The position numbers and the translations under genes are program-made. Source: Actinomyces urinae (GTDB lineage: Bacteria > Actinomycetota > Actinomycetes > Actinomycetales > Actinomycetaceae). Taken from it: a DNA stretch of 64,000 nucleotides. The notes beneath the pieces are model-generated. The model had not been told where the DNA came from. It saw only the letters and a program-made list of their open reading frames with translations, and ran no database searches. This document shows, one piece after another, positions 46,876-56,071 of the stretch (positions are counted from its first letter, which is position 1; every line of letters begins with the position of its first letter). Location: NCBI RefSeq assembly GCF_900119695.1, contig NZ_LT632547.1, positions 744,001 through 808,000 of the forward strand. Direction: 5' to 3'.

Positions 46876-48132
46876 GTGAGCATTTCTCCTATCGAGCTGG
46901 TTCTAAGGCCACTCCCCTGGCAAGCTTTGAGTGAGCTACAGGAACTCGACGAATCTGCACGTGAGGGCGCCGTCGCAAATTTTGAGCTTGAGGCGGGAGA
47001 ACGCGCGGCTGTGCTCACGCAGCTGACATTGCGGAGGCAAGCCGAAGATAAGTTGGGCGAGTTTGCCCGCGCCATGATCTTCACGCGCGACGGTCTGGAA
47101 CAGGCAACGAGGTTGCAGGTGGCTGCAATGCATGCCGCTCGGTTCAAGGACGCGGGAATCACCACGGTTGCGGACCTGGGGTGCGGCATTGGTGTCGATT
47201 CGCTGGCGATGGCCACTCTGGGCTTGCGCGTGCGATCGTGGGATATTAACCCGGAGGCCGTTGCCTGCACCAAGGTTAATCTGCGATTTATGCCCGATTG
47301 CGAGGCCAACCTGGGGGATGTAACCGCTCTCGACATTGAGCATTTAATTAGCGAGGGCGTGCAGGCGATCGTTGCTGACCCTGCCCGGCGCACCGGCGCC
47401 GCAGCTGGCGGGAGGCGCATTAGTTCGCCCGAAGAGTGGTCTCCCTCCCTCCCCGCCGCGCTGTCGTGGCGCGAGCCGCTGCGCGAGGGCGGCTTTGACG
47501 CGCTCGGACTCAAAGTTGCCCCCGGTTTGGCCTATGAGCATATCCCCTCTGATTTTGAGGCGAACTGGGTTTGTGTGGACGGGCAGCTACTCGAAGCAGG
47601 CCTGTGGAGCCCGGCGCTACAAAGCCACGGCCCAGGGCGCAGCGCCACCGTAATCAAGGGTAGTGAGGCATTTACTTTCAGACAGGCTTGCGACCCCTCG
47701 GAGCCGGCCAAACAGTTGGACAGCGCGGGCCTTGGCAAATATTTGTGGGAACCGGACCCGGCGATAATCCGCGCCGGCCTCATCGCCCAATTTGTAGACA
47801 GCACGGCGCTAGAAGGCCCGATTTCGCCATCTATTGCCTACCTGGCCTCAAACGAAATCGTTGCGGGGAAGGAAGGTAACGCGCTTACCGGATTCGAAGT
47901 GCTGGACGTGACGCAGCTACGGCCGAAAGCCGTCTCGAAGGCACTACGCGCACTCGAGCCAACCAGCGTGGAGGTCAAGAAACGCGGGACGGACATTAAT
48001 CCCGCAGCCTTGCAAACGGCATTAAAACGCATTTTGGCGCCCCGAACGGCGGATCACAACAACCCCATTACCGTCATTGCAACAAGGGTTGACGGGCGTC
48101 ACCAGGCAGTCATCGCAAAGCGGTTACATTAA
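46876..48132 (+). CDS. SAM-dependent methyltransferase with THUMP-like domain
   Basis: This class I methyltransferase (418 residues) has a C-terminal THUMP-like domain, a type common in actinobacteria and presumed to act on RNA. The SAM motif is VADLGCGIGVDSLAMA near residue 100. The motif IVADPARRTG near 170 resembles the DPxR catalytic loop region. The C-terminal THUMP-like part covers about 340-418. The start is GTG after GAAGGAGCCTC. It is divergent from groES, and the CIRCE element lies in the shared control region. Target RNA unknown. Confidence 0.85.
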   Translation: MSISPIELVLRPLPWQALSELQELDESAREGAVANFELEAGERAAVLTQLTLRRQAEDKLGEFARAMIFTRDGLEQATRLQVAAMHAARFKDAGITTVADLGCGIGVDSLAMATLGLRVRSWDINPEAVACTKVNLRFMPDCEANLGDVTALDIEHLISEGVQAIVADPARRTGAAAGGRRISSPEEWSPSLPAALSWREPLREGGFDALGLKVAPGLAYEHIPSDFEANWVCVDGQLLEAGLWSPALQSHGPGRSATVIKGSEAFTFRQACDPSEPAKQLDSAGLGKYLWEPDPAIIRAGLIAQFVDSTALEGPISPSIAYLASNEIVAGKEGNALTGFEVLDVTQLRPKAVSKALRALEPTSVEVKKRGTDINPAALQTALKRILAPRTADHNNPITVIATRVDGRHQAVIAKRLH

Positions 48133-48184
48133 ACACGTGGAATCACTTCACTCGCCCATAACCGCGAGCGCACGCAGCCGAGGT

Positions 48185-48751
48185 TCACATGCCGGGAGGC
48201 ATCTGCGGGCACTGTTGGAAAATCTCGTCAAGATTTCCTTCCATCGGAGTGATCTGAGCGAATGGAGACCACCCTGCCCCCACCTTGTCAGCTTTCGCTT
48301 GCGCAACGAAGGTGTCCTCACTGGGCGGGGCAGATATTTCGTACCCGAGGCCTTCAAGGCATTCCTTCTGCTTCACCCAATGGCGGTAAACAAGCCGAAT
48401 CTGATCATCAGTTAAGGGCAGATCGTTTGGCGCTACTCCCACTTGCGCCTCACACTCGAAGCGAGATTGATTAAATGCGCCCATTTGTTCTTTTGTTACA
48501 GTGTCATCCTGGATCCCCCAGTTAACTTCTGTAGCTACGACATTGCTCCAGCCCGCATCATGCATACACTGCACAAGCGCACCCACCCACTCCTCCATGC
48601 TGGAGTACTTCAAATCCGAAGTGGAAATAGTGTTCCGAGAGGTCGGGACATCGCTATCGGCTGAAGGAATGCCACTGCACCCGGCGACGGTGAGGATCAC
48701 GCAGGCAACGCCCGATAAACAAGCGAATCTTTTCAAATCATGCCGGTTCAC
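48185..48751 (-). CDS. Putative lipoprotein, unknown function
   Basis: This is an exported lipoprotein of 188 residues. The signal peptide ends in VAGC (Cys25). The mature part is hydrophilic, with four further Cys residues spaced like two pairs (CMHDAGW, FECEAQVG, KECLEGLGY, QQCPQMPP), suggesting disulfides. I recognise no family. The start is GTG with GGGTAGGCC upstream. It is divergent from a MacAB-like export cassette, and a small leader ORF overlaps its start (see 48738). Confidence 0.72.
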   Translation of the reverse strand: MNRHDLKRFACLSGVACVILTVAGCSGIPSADSDVPTSRNTISTSDLKYSSMEEWVGALVQCMHDAGWSNVVATEVNWGIQDDTVTKEQMGAFNQSRFECEAQVGVAPNDLPLTDDQIRLVYRHWVKQKECLEGLGYEISAPPSEDTFVAQAKADKVGAGWSPFAQITPMEGNLDEIFQQCPQMPPGM

Positions 48752-48836
48752 GGCCTACCCGCAATGCAGTATGCATACGTTCCACCATAAGCGCCAAAAC
48801 ACTTGCCGCAACAAGAACACTTCTGATTCTCTTCAT
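48738..48836 (-). CDS. Possible 32-residue leader ORF before the lipoprotein
   Basis: This short frame (MKRIRSVLVAASVLALMVER and twelve more residues) has an ATG with AGGTGG 5 nt upstream, a better site than that of the lipoprotein gene. It overlaps that gene by 14 nt. It has a basic start and a hydrophobic stretch like a truncated signal peptide. It may be a coupling leader or the remnant of a longer start. Evidence is limited to the site and the frame. Confidence 0.3.
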   Translation of the reverse strand: MKRIRSVLVAASVLALMVERMHTALRVGREPA

Positions 48837-49004
48837 GGAGACCACCTATTCTGCAATTTGTTTGCGCTTGTGCTCATATAAACAGTCACCTAATCTACAC
48901 ACAATACCTATCCGCATTTTGGTACGAATACATTTCATAGTCCCGTCCATAACCGCTAATGGCTATATTTACAACAACAGTTTGCAATGCAGTGAGGAGC
49001 CACC

Positions 49005-50078
49005 GTGCAAGCGAAACTACGGTTACTATTTGCCGCTATCGCAGTACTTACCGTGGGCATCGTTACTGGCTGGGCAATTCGCGAACTGACTTTTCCTAAA
49101 ACTGAAGTGTTTCAAGGCTCCGATTTTGCACTAGTTGCAGCTAAAGAAGGGGAACTTGCCCGCGATATACGGCTAGACGCTTCCTTGACGTGGGATAAGA
49201 GCGTACCAGTTATAGCTACGAGGTCCGGAATCTTGACCCGGCTGAGCGCGGGCGCTTCCAGCTCCTTCGAAAACGGTAGTGAGGTTTTCTCAATCGACCT
49301 TGCCCCCACCTTCGCATTGCACGGAGATATTCCGATCTATCGTGATCTTGCTTCTCAAGACGAAGGCCCTGATGTCAAACAATTCCAACAGTTCTTGACT
49401 GACACATCTGACGCAACCCTTGAAGCTACCGGTTACTTCGATGAGGCAACACGACAAGCAACTCGCGGTTGGCAGACACAACATGGTCTTGAGCAAACCG
49501 ACGTCGTAGCCGCATCTTCATTTATCGCCATTCCACAGTTTCCCGCACGCATTAGTTGGGCTGAAGACACACGAGTTGGAATCCGCGTAGAACCCGGTCA
49601 GCTTCTTGGGGAAGCGTACTATGGTGAGCCCAGTTTCACGATTGAGGCGCCCGCCGCACAGGCAAGTATCATCACCAGCAACATGAGGGTCACGCTCCAA
49701 TTCGGCGAAGACTCCTGGGAGGCCACGGTATCTGAAATCGGGGCGCCCAAGGATGATGGTTCCAGCACAGTCATTCTTGCTCCTGCTGCAGGCCAAGAAT
49801 CAATCTGCGGCGACGGCTGCGCGGCGCTATCAAGCTCAACAGCGCGGATTCCAAGCCTCATTCACGTGGTTGAGCGTGTCGCTGGCATTGTCATTCCTAC
49901 CGCGGCTATAACCAACGGCGACGACGGCTCTGCAGCCGTGATCGCGCAGGACGGAACCAAGCTACCGGTAACTGTTATTGCTACTGTAGGCGGGCAGTCA
50001 ATCGTTGAAGGTGTGGATTCGGAGCAAGTGGTACGGGTTGGCCCAAATGCAGGAGCGCGCATTGAGGACACGCAGTGA
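49005..50078 (+). CDS. Membrane-fusion-like protein with a peptidoglycan-binding domain
   Basis: This is the periplasm-side adaptor of an export cassette (357 residues). It has a membrane anchor at about 5-25 and a beta-rich barrel/lipoyl-like region of the HlyD/MacA type. An inserted PG_binding_1 domain lies at about 118-165 (QDEGPDVKQFQQFL, then GYFDEATRQATRGWQ). It would tether the transporter to the cell wall. The start is GTG after GTGAGGAGCCACC. The ATPase gene overlaps its stop by 4 nt. Substrate unknown. Confidence 0.82.
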   Translation: MQAKLRLLFAAIAVLTVGIVTGWAIRELTFPKTEVFQGSDFALVAAKEGELARDIRLDASLTWDKSVPVIATRSGILTRLSAGASSSFENGSEVFSIDLAPTFALHGDIPIYRDLASQDEGPDVKQFQQFLTDTSDATLEATGYFDEATRQATRGWQTQHGLEQTDVVAASSFIAIPQFPARISWAEDTRVGIRVEPGQLLGEAYYGEPSFTIEAPAAQASIITSNMRVTLQFGEDSWEATVSEIGAPKDDGSSTVILAPAAGQESICGDGCAALSSSTARIPSLIHVVERVAGIVIPTAAITNGDDGSAAVIAQDGTKLPVTVIATVGGQSIVEGVDSEQVVRVGPNAGARIEDTQ

Positions 50079-50752
50079 GTGCCCCCGTCCTCGTCGCCGA
50101 AAATGTCAGTTTTCACTACCGTAAGCATCTGCCTCCTGTAGTGAACGACTGGACACAAGAGTTCTTCGCTGGCACTCTGTCCGCTTTGACAGGTCCTTCC
50201 GGCTGCGGCAAATCGACGCGCCTGTACCTACTGGCCCTCATGTCACAAATCGCTTCTGGATCGATTCACCTGTTTGGGCACCGAGTTGACGATTTATCCG
50301 AGGCTGAACGCGCCACCATCCGGGCACTCTATTTCGGATTCGTGTTCCAGGATGCCCTCCTGGATCCAACGAGGTCAGTGATTGAAAACATCACCGAACC
50401 CGCACTATACAGAGGCGAATCACCCGACGCGTATAAAAATCAAGCCCTTGAACTAATCGAACAACTACAGGTTGACATTCCCCCAGAACGCAAACCCACC
50501 CAGATTTCAGGCGGCCAAAGTCAACGCATTGCACTATGCCGCGCGCTGATAACAAGGCCAAAAGTGGTGTTTGCCGACGAACCTACGGGCAACCTTGACC
50601 CGGCTTCAGCCGCAACCGTTTTCTCCACATTGCGAGAGGTCGCCAACAAGGGCACATGCGTTATTCTCGTAACGCACGACCCTGAACTGGCAGAGCGTGC
50701 CGACACCCATCTTGTACTCCCCCAAGTCGGCGGGTGCTCGTATGAGCAATAA
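50075..50752 (+). CDS. MacB/LolD-type ABC ATPase
   Basis: This ATPase of 225 residues energises the FtsX-like permease that follows. Walker A is GPSGCGKSTR near residue 41 (Arg where Leu or Thr is usual), the signature is ISGGQSQRIALCRA and Walker B is VVFADEPTGNLD. The start is GTG inside the end of the adaptor gene (4-nt overlap), and the permease start lies inside its last codons. All three genes are therefore tightly coupled. Confidence 0.92.
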   Translation: MSAPVLVAENVSFHYRKHLPPVVNDWTQEFFAGTLSALTGPSGCGKSTRLYLLALMSQIASGSIHLFGHRVDDLSEAERATIRALYFGFVFQDALLDPTRSVIENITEPALYRGESPDAYKNQALELIEQLQVDIPPERKPTQISGGQSQRIALCRALITRPKVVFADEPTGNLDPASAATVFSTLREVANKGTCVILVTHDPELAERADTHLVLPQVGGCSYEQ

Positions 50753-51887
50753 CCATCCGGCTAGTTACTCGCCTCGACGAGTCAAAACGCGCTCAGGTTT
50801 TCGAGAGATTTGGAAATCTACGTTAGCCGCTCCGGTAACTTCCATCGCCCTATTCTTGGTTGTAGCAATTGCTAGTTGCGTCGTTGTACTAACGGCAGGA
50901 CGAGGCGAGGGCGCGCAAGCACAGGTACTCGCGCAAATCGACTCTGCTGAAATTCGATCAGTCACACTGCATGACAATGCCGGTGCACTGGGGTTAGACA
51001 CTAGCTGGGTGAGCGAACTCGAACGATACAGCGTGGTTGAAGCGGCAACTGGAATTGGACGCACTGTTGACGTAACTATTTCTGCGAATGAGGACGGCAC
51101 CCGCGTGTCAGCAAGCGACATCTACACCACTTGGCTACCCGCCGTTGGTCACGCGTTTCCAACTCAGACAATGAAACACCCAACTAGTGCGTTAGCATCC
51201 CGAGGGGCTCTGCAAACTCTTGGATTCGAACGTGACACGGGAGTGGTTCGGGTTGTTCCCGAAGGGGAAGACATTGTCATCCGCGGCCCAATCGAGCTAC
51301 CAGACTCTCTTGATTTTCTTGCAAACAGCGTGATTATTCCTCATAACGCAGACGAATCAGCACCAATAAGCTCTCTGGTTATAACTACGGCACGTGCAGA
51401 AGATGTCCCGCTTGTGCTCAAGATCGTTAGCAGTTATCTCACGGGACATTCGCCAGACGACTACAGCCTTGAGTCCTCAACTGACCTCGTTAACGTACGT
51501 GAGGCCGTGAAGGGAGAGCTCACCCGGAACAACTATGTGTCCGTACTGATTTCGGTGGGGGTAGCAGCCGCACTCGCAATGACACTCGTGTGGGCCGTCG
51601 CACTTCTTAAACGCAGAGACTTTGGCAGGCGTCGCGCGCTCGGCGCGAGCAGAAGAATGATTATCGGCCTGGTGACGGGACAAATGCTACTAATTGCAAC
51701 CGTTGGGAGTATCAGCGGCACGGCGATCGGCGTCCTGGCGCTCGCGTTTTTGAAAGCCCCCTACCCCACTATTCGTTTCAGTCTCGCTCTAATAATCGCC
51801 ATGACAGTGCTTAGCACACTGGCTTCTATAGTTCCCGCACTCTGGGCTGGAAACCGCGATCCGCTCACCGAGTTGCGCGTTCCGTAG
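50742..51887 (+). CDS. FtsX/MacB-type ABC permease
   Basis: This permease (381 residues) has one N-terminal membrane helix (about 30-50), a large extracytoplasmic domain (about 60-270) and three C-terminal helices, the MacB/FtsX topology. The motif RRRALGASRRMI in the last cytoplasmic loop is typical. I prefer the ATG at 50742, with GGCGGGTGC upstream and an 11-nt overlap with the ATPase; a longer frame from 50697 would lie further inside it. With the adaptor it forms a mechanotransmission-type exporter suited to peptides, antibiotics or lipoproteins. Confidence 0.87.
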   Translation: MSNNHPASYSPRRVKTRSGFREIWKSTLAAPVTSIALFLVVAIASCVVVLTAGRGEGAQAQVLAQIDSAEIRSVTLHDNAGALGLDTSWVSELERYSVVEAATGIGRTVDVTISANEDGTRVSASDIYTTWLPAVGHAFPTQTMKHPTSALASRGALQTLGFERDTGVVRVVPEGEDIVIRGPIELPDSLDFLANSVIIPHNADESAPISSLVITTARAEDVPLVLKIVSSYLTGHSPDDYSLESSTDLVNVREAVKGELTRNNYVSVLISVGVAAALAMTLVWAVALLKRRDFGRRRALGASRRMIIGLVTGQMLLIATVGSISGTAIGVLALAFLKAPYPTIRFSLALIIAMTVLSTLASIVPALWAGNRDPLTELRVP

Positions 51888-51978
51888 CTTTCACGTCCTG
51901 TCCAAACAGGCAGGACGGCGCGTGCTTCCTTTAGACTGATCTCTGACTGCTGAAAACGCTGGAGACCTGGGGGACAGC

Positions 51979-53163
51979 ATGAAATTCGAACAGTCTGAAC
52001 GCGGCCTGATTGGCGTGGAGTGGGAACTCCAGATGATCGATAAGGACACGGGCGACCTCAGACAAAGTGCCGATGCCGTCATGGACATCGTGGAGTCTTT
52101 GGGCGATGTGCCGAACATCCACCGAGAGATGCTCCTCAACACCATTGAGATCACGTCGAAACCGCGACGCCTCGCCTCTGAATGTTTGGATGACCTGCTT
52201 GAGAACATCGCGATCATCCAGCCGGTGACCACGCCGATGCGCATCGACCTGGCAACCGCGGGCACGCACCCCTTTGCAACCCCCGCATACCAGCGCGTTA
52301 CCGACACGGGCCGCTACAACGACCTCGTGGAAAGAACGCAGTATTGGGGCAGACAGATGCAGCTGTACGGTGTTCACGTGCACATCGGCATTGAGGACGC
52401 CGCCAAGGTTCTGCCCATTCTAAATGCCCTACTCACGCGGTTTGCGCATCTGCAGGCGCTGTCTTCTTCCTCGCCATACTGGGCGGGTGAAGACACCGGG
52501 TACGCGTCTAACCGCGCCATGTACTTCCAGCAGCTACCCACGGCCGGCATTCCGCGCCAGTTTGAGAAGTGGGATGACCTCGAGCGTTACGTTGAGGACG
52601 TGACGCGAACCGGCATTATCAGCGACTTCTCTGAGATTCGCTGGGATATTCGCCCCTCGCCAAAGCTGGGAACCATTGAGATTCGCGTTTTTGACGCAGC
52701 CACGAACATTCGCGAGGTGGGCGTGCTCGTTGCCCTCACGGCCACACTGGTTGAATACTATTCGCGCATGTACGACCGCGGCGAAGAACTGCCCCGTATT
52801 CCCGACTGGTATGTTGCGGAGAACAAGTGGAGGGCGTCGCGCTACGGCATGGAAGCCAACCTGATCGTTGACGAGGCTGGCAACCAGGAAGATGTGACAA
52901 CCACGATCCGGAATATGCTTCCCGAGCTGCTACCCATTGCCGATGAGATCGGCTGCCGCGACGAGCTTGAGCATATTCACGAGATTATGCGCAAGGGAGC
53001 GGCCTACCAGCGACTCAGCATTGCGGCTGCGCGACACAAGGACGGCCCGCGAGCGATGGTTGAACTTATGCAGGCCGAATTCAAGGCCGGCCACCCGATC
53101 GACCCACTTACCTTCCTAGCCAGCAAACCCAACGAGCTCAAGAAAGAAGTGCGCCGGCAGTAG
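51979..53163 (+). CDS. YbdK-family carboxylate-amine ligase
   Basis: This ATP-grasp-like ligase of the glutamate-cysteine ligase type 2 family has 394 residues. The N-terminal GVEWELQMIDKDTGDL is diagnostic (metal-binding Glu), as are LYGVHVHIGIED near 130 and TIEIRVFDAATN near 235. Homologues make gamma-glutamyl-cysteine weakly or join other carboxylates and amines. The true product is unknown, and no gshB-like partner is near. The ATG follows CTGGGGGACAGC. A long terminator hairpin follows. Confidence 0.9.
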   Translation: MKFEQSERGLIGVEWELQMIDKDTGDLRQSADAVMDIVESLGDVPNIHREMLLNTIEITSKPRRLASECLDDLLENIAIIQPVTTPMRIDLATAGTHPFATPAYQRVTDTGRYNDLVERTQYWGRQMQLYGVHVHIGIEDAAKVLPILNALLTRFAHLQALSSSSPYWAGEDTGYASNRAMYFQQLPTAGIPRQFEKWDDLERYVEDVTRTGIISDFSEIRWDIRPSPKLGTIEIRVFDAATNIREVGVLVALTATLVEYYSRMYDRGEELPRIPDWYVAENKWRASRYGMEANLIVDEAGNQEDVTTTIRNMLPELLPIADEIGCRDELEHIHEIMRKGAAYQRLSIAAARHKDGPRAMVELMQAEFKAGHPIDPLTFLASKPNELKKEVRRQ

Positions 53164-53207
53164 GAGCCGAGGCTATCCGATAGCAACCCTTTAGGGTAGG
53201 GCAAATA

Positions 53208-53252
53208 AAAGTAGTTGGGACAAGAACTGGAGGTTCTTGTCCCAACTACTTT
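53208..53252. terminator. Bidirectional terminator with a 20-bp perfect stem
   Basis: The arms 53208-53227 and 53233-53252 are perfectly complementary, with a 5-nt loop; A and T runs at the ends serve both strands. It lies between the convergent YbdK-type and binding-protein genes. The stem is unusually long for a terminator here. Confidence 0.9.
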
Positions 53253-53286
53253 GGATTCCAGAGGTAAGTTTCCTTACTCCTTTGTT

Positions 53287-54324
53287 TTACTGGTGTGCGG
53301 TGAACAGCTCAGTCCACTTAGCGACAACCTCATCTCGGTGTTCGGTGAGCCACTTAACATCCCTGTCTACCCACTTGATGGTGTCGGACTTCGGCAGGAA
53401 TTCAGATTCGTACGGTTCCTTGGTTGTCACGCGAACGGTGCCAACTCCTTCAGCGAAAGCAACCTGGCCTTCAGGGCTCATAATGTAGTTGATGACTCGC
53501 TTAGCAAGGTCCGAGTTCGGACCGCCCTTGATCACCGCTGTTCCGAACGCGGTAGCGCTCGTGCCCTCCTCCGGGTAGACCATGCGGATGTTGTCGGTGC
53601 CCGACTTCAGCAGCGACGCAATGCCATCCTCATAGGTCAGTCCCACAACGTACTCTCCATCTGCTACTGCAGTGAACGGAATAGATGACGAGGATGCGAT
53701 CACGAGGTCATTGCTCAATAGGTCATCGATGTACTTGTACGCCTCATCACTACCATTGCCGAAGACGGACATGATGTTAGAAATGTTGTTCCAGGCCGAC
53801 GAAGACGAAGTGGGATCCGCCATGGTGATGCGGCCCTTTAGCTTCGGATCAAGCAAATCCGCGTAGCCCTTGATATTCAGCCCTAGCTCTTTTTCAAGGT
53901 CGGTGTTAACCGCAAATGCCACAGTCGAGAGGTGGTCTACGTTGTAGAAACCGTTTGGCGAGTGGTAGGCATCTTCAATGGTGTCTTCATAATCGGACAG
54001 CCAGTGCTCGAAAATGTCGGAGTGTGCATCTCCGTTAGAGACGTCCAAACCGCCCCACATCATGTCTCCCTGCGGGTTACCCGCTTCCGACTTGATACGT
54101 GCAGTCAGTTCGCCAGCAGAGCCATTCACGATCTCAATATCGATTCCGGGAAACTCTTGCTCTAGAAGATCCGAGAGGACATTGAGGTCATTCTCCGTCA
54201 TCGAAGAATACAGCACGAGGCGATTATTCTCCCCGTCCGCAGTTTCACCTCCTCCACAAGCTGCTAGGCCAACACTAGCCAATGACAGAGCACCGACCAC
54301 GGCGACGGCTTTTCTGAAACGCAT
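53287..54324 (-). CDS. FbpA-type ABC substrate-binding lipoprotein
   Basis: This extracellular binding lipoprotein has 345 residues. The signal peptide ends in LAAC (Cys23), and the mature part starts RLVLYSSMTENDLN, as in the iron(III)/sugar-phosphate binding family (FbpA/AfuA). It is the last gene of a permease-ATPase operon. The conserved Tyr pair of true ferric binders is not obvious, and the region SSSIPFTAVADGEY suggests a ligand with phosphate or hydroxyl groups. Iron, sugar phosphate or phosphonate are all possible. Confidence 0.87.
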   Translation of the reverse strand: MRFRKAVAVVGALSLASVGLAACGGGETADGENNRLVLYSSMTENDLNVLSDLLEQEFPGIDIEIVNGSAGELTARIKSEAGNPQGDMMWGGLDVSNGDAHSDIFEHWLSDYEDTIEDAYHSPNGFYNVDHLSTVAFAVNTDLEKELGLNIKGYADLLDPKLKGRITMADPTSSSSAWNNISNIMSVFGNGSDEAYKYIDDLLSNDLVIASSSSIPFTAVADGEYVVGLTYEDGIASLLKSGTDNIRMVYPEEGTSATAFGTAVIKGGPNSDLAKRVINYIMSPEGQVAFAEGVGTVRVTTKEPYESEFLPKSDTIKWVDRDVKWLTEHRDEVVAKWTELFTAHQ

Positions 54325-54361
54325 TGTTACTCCTTATAGTTTTGCGGATATTTGAAAATCT

Positions 54362-56071
54362 CTAAAGCCTGACGTCTTCTTCCTTTGTGAACTTCAAGTA
54401 CACAATGAGAATGACAGCCGTTATAAGCGTCAATACCGCAGAGAATGCGGACGCAAGCCCGTAATTTCCTCTTGTGATTGCCACATATGCAGACATAGTC
54501 AGGGTTATCGTCTGGTTGTTGTACAAAATAATTGCGGCTGACATTTCAGTCACGATGGTTACAAAGCTCAAGATCGCACCCGATGCAATCCCGGATCCCA
54601 TTAGGGGAACGGTGACCTTCCAGAAGGTCTTCAGCTTAGATGCCCCCAAGCTGCGCGATGCCTCTTCCATCGAAATCGGCTGATGCATCAACGAGGCCGT
54701 TGCAGAGCGGATCGTGTATGGCATACGGCGAATAACCAGAGCAATGATCATAATGGTCATGGTTCCGGTTAGGGCAAGTGGAGCCGAGTTAAACGAGATC
54801 ACAAGAGCAATACCGATGACCGCGCCAGGCATGATGTAGGGAATCATAGACGTGGTGTCGATGAAGTTATTGATCGCGCTAGGTCGGCGAACCACAAGGT
54901 ATGCGATGAGAATCGACAACACAATGATGATTACCATCGAGATTGCTGCCAGTACGAGCGTGTTGTAGATCGAGCGCTCAAGCAGACGGTTCGCGGCCTG
55001 CCGGTATGAATCCAGGGTGTAGCCCGGCAAGAAACGGGATTGGGAGTTCTTGCGGAATGACAGGTACACAACATAGAACTGCGGGAGCAACGCAAATGCG
55101 ATCAAACCATACTGGTAAATGTAGATGAGGGCACCGCCGATACCACGCGGCTTCTTGGGTTGGATCGGGCGACTGGAGCGCAGCTGGAAGTTAAACTTTC
55201 CAGCAACGTACTTCTGAATCAAGAACACAATCGTCGTGACGATCACGCCAATGATTCCAATTGCTGCCGCAAAGTTGTGGTTCTGTCCTGTTTCACCTAG
55301 GTACTGGTTGTAAATCTCAACCGTAAATGTCCGATAGTTTTGTCCAAGAAGTAGCGGAGTACCAAAGTCGGCGAATGTGCGCATGAACACGAGCAGGGCG
55401 GCTGCGAGTAGCGTCGGAATGGTGAGGCGCAATATGACCTGCCAGATCCGTTTTAGCCCCGTGCTTCCCATCAAAGATGCTGCCTCAAGCAAAGATGAAT
55501 CGATGCTTCTAAAAGCAGCGTTCATGTATAAAGACACAAGGGGAAATAGCTTCAGACTTAAGACAATAACCAAGCCCCAGAATCCATAGATGCTAGGTGG
55601 CTCTATGCTAAGTGTTTGCTTAAAGAACTGCGTAATCAGGCCGTTTCTGCCGAGTAACAAGATCCATGCGTACGCGCCGATGAAGGGTGCGGACATGACG
55701 GATAGGACCGCACCAACGAAGAGTACCTTCCGCCCTTTCAAGCTAAAGAAAGAGTAGAAGTAGGAAAACGGCACACCAATTAGCAGCGAAACCAAGGTGA
55801 CGGTAATACTCAGCACGAAGCTGTTTTTGATGGTCTGAAAATAGTACGAGTTCGCAAAGAAACGGTAGAAGTACTCTAGGGTGAACTCGCCTTCGCCATT
55901 AACTATCGATTCGCGCAGAACGTTGAAGAGCGGATATACAAGGAAAAGACCAAATAGCAGAAGTAAAGCAAGCGAAACGCCGCTCCACATATCCAGCTTT
56001 GGCAACCGCCTACGCTTTTGTTTCACTGCCCCGCCGGCGGAGACCGGGCTTGCAGAAATATTCGCGCTCAT
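54362..56071 (-). CDS. FbpB-type ABC permease (fused double permease)
   Basis: This permease of 569 residues carries two BPD_transp_1 domains in one chain, as in FbpB/AfuB, with about twelve membrane segments. The EAA-like coupling loops are EAASLMGSTGLKRIWQV (first half) and EASRSLGASKLKTFWKV (second half). The ATG overlaps the ATPase stop by one base (TAATG). The binding-protein gene follows 37 nt after its end. It forms the membrane pore of an importer. Confidence 0.92.
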   Translation of the reverse strand: MSANISASPVSAGGAVKQKRRRLPKLDMWSGVSLALLLLFGLFLVYPLFNVLRESIVNGEGEFTLEYFYRFFANSYYFQTIKNSFVLSITVTLVSLLIGVPFSYFYSFFSLKGRKVLFVGAVLSVMSAPFIGAYAWILLLGRNGLITQFFKQTLSIEPPSIYGFWGLVIVLSLKLFPLVSLYMNAAFRSIDSSLLEAASLMGSTGLKRIWQVILRLTIPTLLAAALLVFMRTFADFGTPLLLGQNYRTFTVEIYNQYLGETGQNHNFAAAIGIIGVIVTTIVFLIQKYVAGKFNFQLRSSRPIQPKKPRGIGGALIYIYQYGLIAFALLPQFYVVYLSFRKNSQSRFLPGYTLDSYRQAANRLLERSIYNTLVLAAISMVIIIVLSILIAYLVVRRPSAINNFIDTTSMIPYIMPGAVIGIALVISFNSAPLALTGTMTIMIIALVIRRMPYTIRSATASLMHQPISMEEASRSLGASKLKTFWKVTVPLMGSGIASGAILSFVTIVTEMSAAIILYNNQTITLTMSAYVAITRGNYGLASAFSAVLTLITAVILIVYLKFTKEEDVRL

